Shown here in pieces: positions 21,488 to 21,975 of a stretch of DNA of 21,975 nt. Both the position numbers and the translations under genes were made by a program. The stretch is from Clostridiales bacterium (lineage in GTDB: Bacteria; Bacillota; Clostridia; Oscillospirales; Oscillospiraceae): contig DXYV01000046.1 in NCBI GenBank assembly GCA_019415645.1, forward strand, positions 1 to 21,975, given 5' to 3'. The notes under the pieces are model-generated. The model was not told the DNA's origin and searched no databases. It worked only from the letters and a program-made list of their open reading frames with translations. How positions within the stretch are numbered: the stretch's first letter is position 1; each line of letters begins with the position of its first letter.

Positions 21488-21975
21488 TTACACCAGCTTG
21501 CGCTTGTCGATGACGCGGACCGCCTTGCCCTCGCTGCGGGTGATGGACTTGGGCGCCACCAGGTGGACCTCTGCCTTGATGCCCAGCATGGACTTGAGGG
21601 CGTCCACCAGCTCCCGCTCCCGGCCTGACACCTCGGTGACCGTGTCGGAGAAGAGCTCGGGGGTCATCTCCACCTGCACGTCCAGGGTATCCGAGTTGTT
21701 CACCCGGTCCACGATGATCTGATAGTTGGCGGAGTAGCCGTGGTTGAGCAGCACCGTCTCGATCTGGGAGGGGAACACGTTCACGCCGCGGATGATGAGC
21801 ATATCGTCGCTGCGGCCCATGGGCTTGGCCATGCGCACATGGGTGCGGCCGCAGGGACACGGGGAGCGGTCCAGCACGCAGATGTCGCGGGTGCGGTAGC
21901 GCAGCAGGGGGAATGCCTCTTTGGTCAGGGAGGTGAACACCAGCTCGCCCTTGGTCCCGTCGGGCAGGACTTCGC
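21488..21975 (-). CDS. paaK: Phenylacetate-CoA ligase family protein (C-terminal part; runs off the window)
   Basis: The frame is open to the right edge, and the visible 162 residues are the C-terminal part of PaaK, which makes aryl-acetyl-CoA from arylacetate, ATP and CoA. Landmarks are GELVFTSLTKEAFPLLRYRTRD, the CPCGR segment, the hinge MGRSDDMLIIRGVNVFPSQIE and the catalytic Lys in SEGKAVRVIDKR near the end. The start lies beyond the window. Together with the ACT gene it probably takes part in degradation of aromatic amino acids through aryl-pyruvates or aryl-acetates. The exact acid is not determined by the visible part. Confidence 0.92.
   Translation of the reverse strand, partial: EVLPDGTKGELVFTSLTKEAFPLLRYRTRDICVLDRSPCPCGRTHVRMAKPMGRSDDMLIIRGVNVFPSQIETVLLNHGYSANYQIIVDRVNNSDTLDVQVEMTPELFSDTVTEVSGRERELVDALKSMLGIKAEVHLVAPKSITRSEGKAVRVIDKRKLV

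Noticed and set aside
20836..21513. Plus-strand open frame over the ACT gene and the gap after it
   Set aside because: The part over the ACT gene is antisense shadow, and the first part has Arg/Pro-rich random composition without a ribosome binding site.
1..21975. CRISPR arrays, tRNA or rRNA genes, transposase genes, prophage genes
   Set aside because: Looked for on both strands; no repeat-spacer pattern, cloverleaf, or integrase/transposase-like protein was seen.

Overview
The window looks like a piece of chromosome from a GC-rich anaerobic Clostridia species, most likely of the Oscillospiraceae (Flavonifractor/Intestinimonas-like). I infer this from the strong GGAGG-type ribosome binding sites, GC-rich codon use in low-GC-type (Firmicutes) gene families, the rpsO-pnp pair, many short lipoproteins, and genes for CoA-linked organic-acid and aryl-acid metabolism (CoA-transferase, acyl-CoA synthetase, PaaK plus ACT protein). 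The genus is a guess. No phage, insertion sequence, CRISPR array, tRNA or rRNA was seen.

Layout. 1-648 is the end of a CoA-transferase subunit B gene, closed by a strong terminator. 749-1268 holds a tiny membrane protein diverging from a small Xre repressor, with an AT-rich inverted-repeat operator candidate between them. 1389-4134 encodes a membrane-anchored HTH regulator followed by a large lipoprotein; a near-identical GC-rich hairpin repeat follows each gene. 4220-5832 (minus) is a translationally coupled metallophosphoesterase and P-loop kinase pair. It diverges from a MATE exporter (6037-7347) across a symmetric inverted repeat that contains two mirrored promoter-like sites.

7519-16103 is an 8.6-kb, single-strand block of envelope proteins with almost no recognisable families. 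Its first part is five consecutive secreted or membrane proteins (7519-10481). Its second part is two tandem, paralogous sigma-70 (ECF-type)/membrane anti-sigma modules. Module 1 (10633-12961) carries two tandem-duplicated lipoproteins. Module 2 (13080-15413, possibly to 16103) carries a small two-TM protein, a lipoprotein and a single-TM protein. Both modules begin with the same promoter architecture, placed on the U-tract of the preceding terminator. The likely picture is two envelope-sensing sigma switches with diverged cargo. This is the most interesting part of the window.

16187-21975 (minus) is conserved metabolism and RNA biology: a stand-alone acyl-CoA synthetase with its own good promoter, then rpsO and pnp with a long structured leader before pnp, then the paaK-ACT domain pair cut by the right edge. 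Function is secure for pnp, rpsO, the MATE transporter, the CoA-transferase subunit and paaK; most proteins of the central block can only be described, not named.
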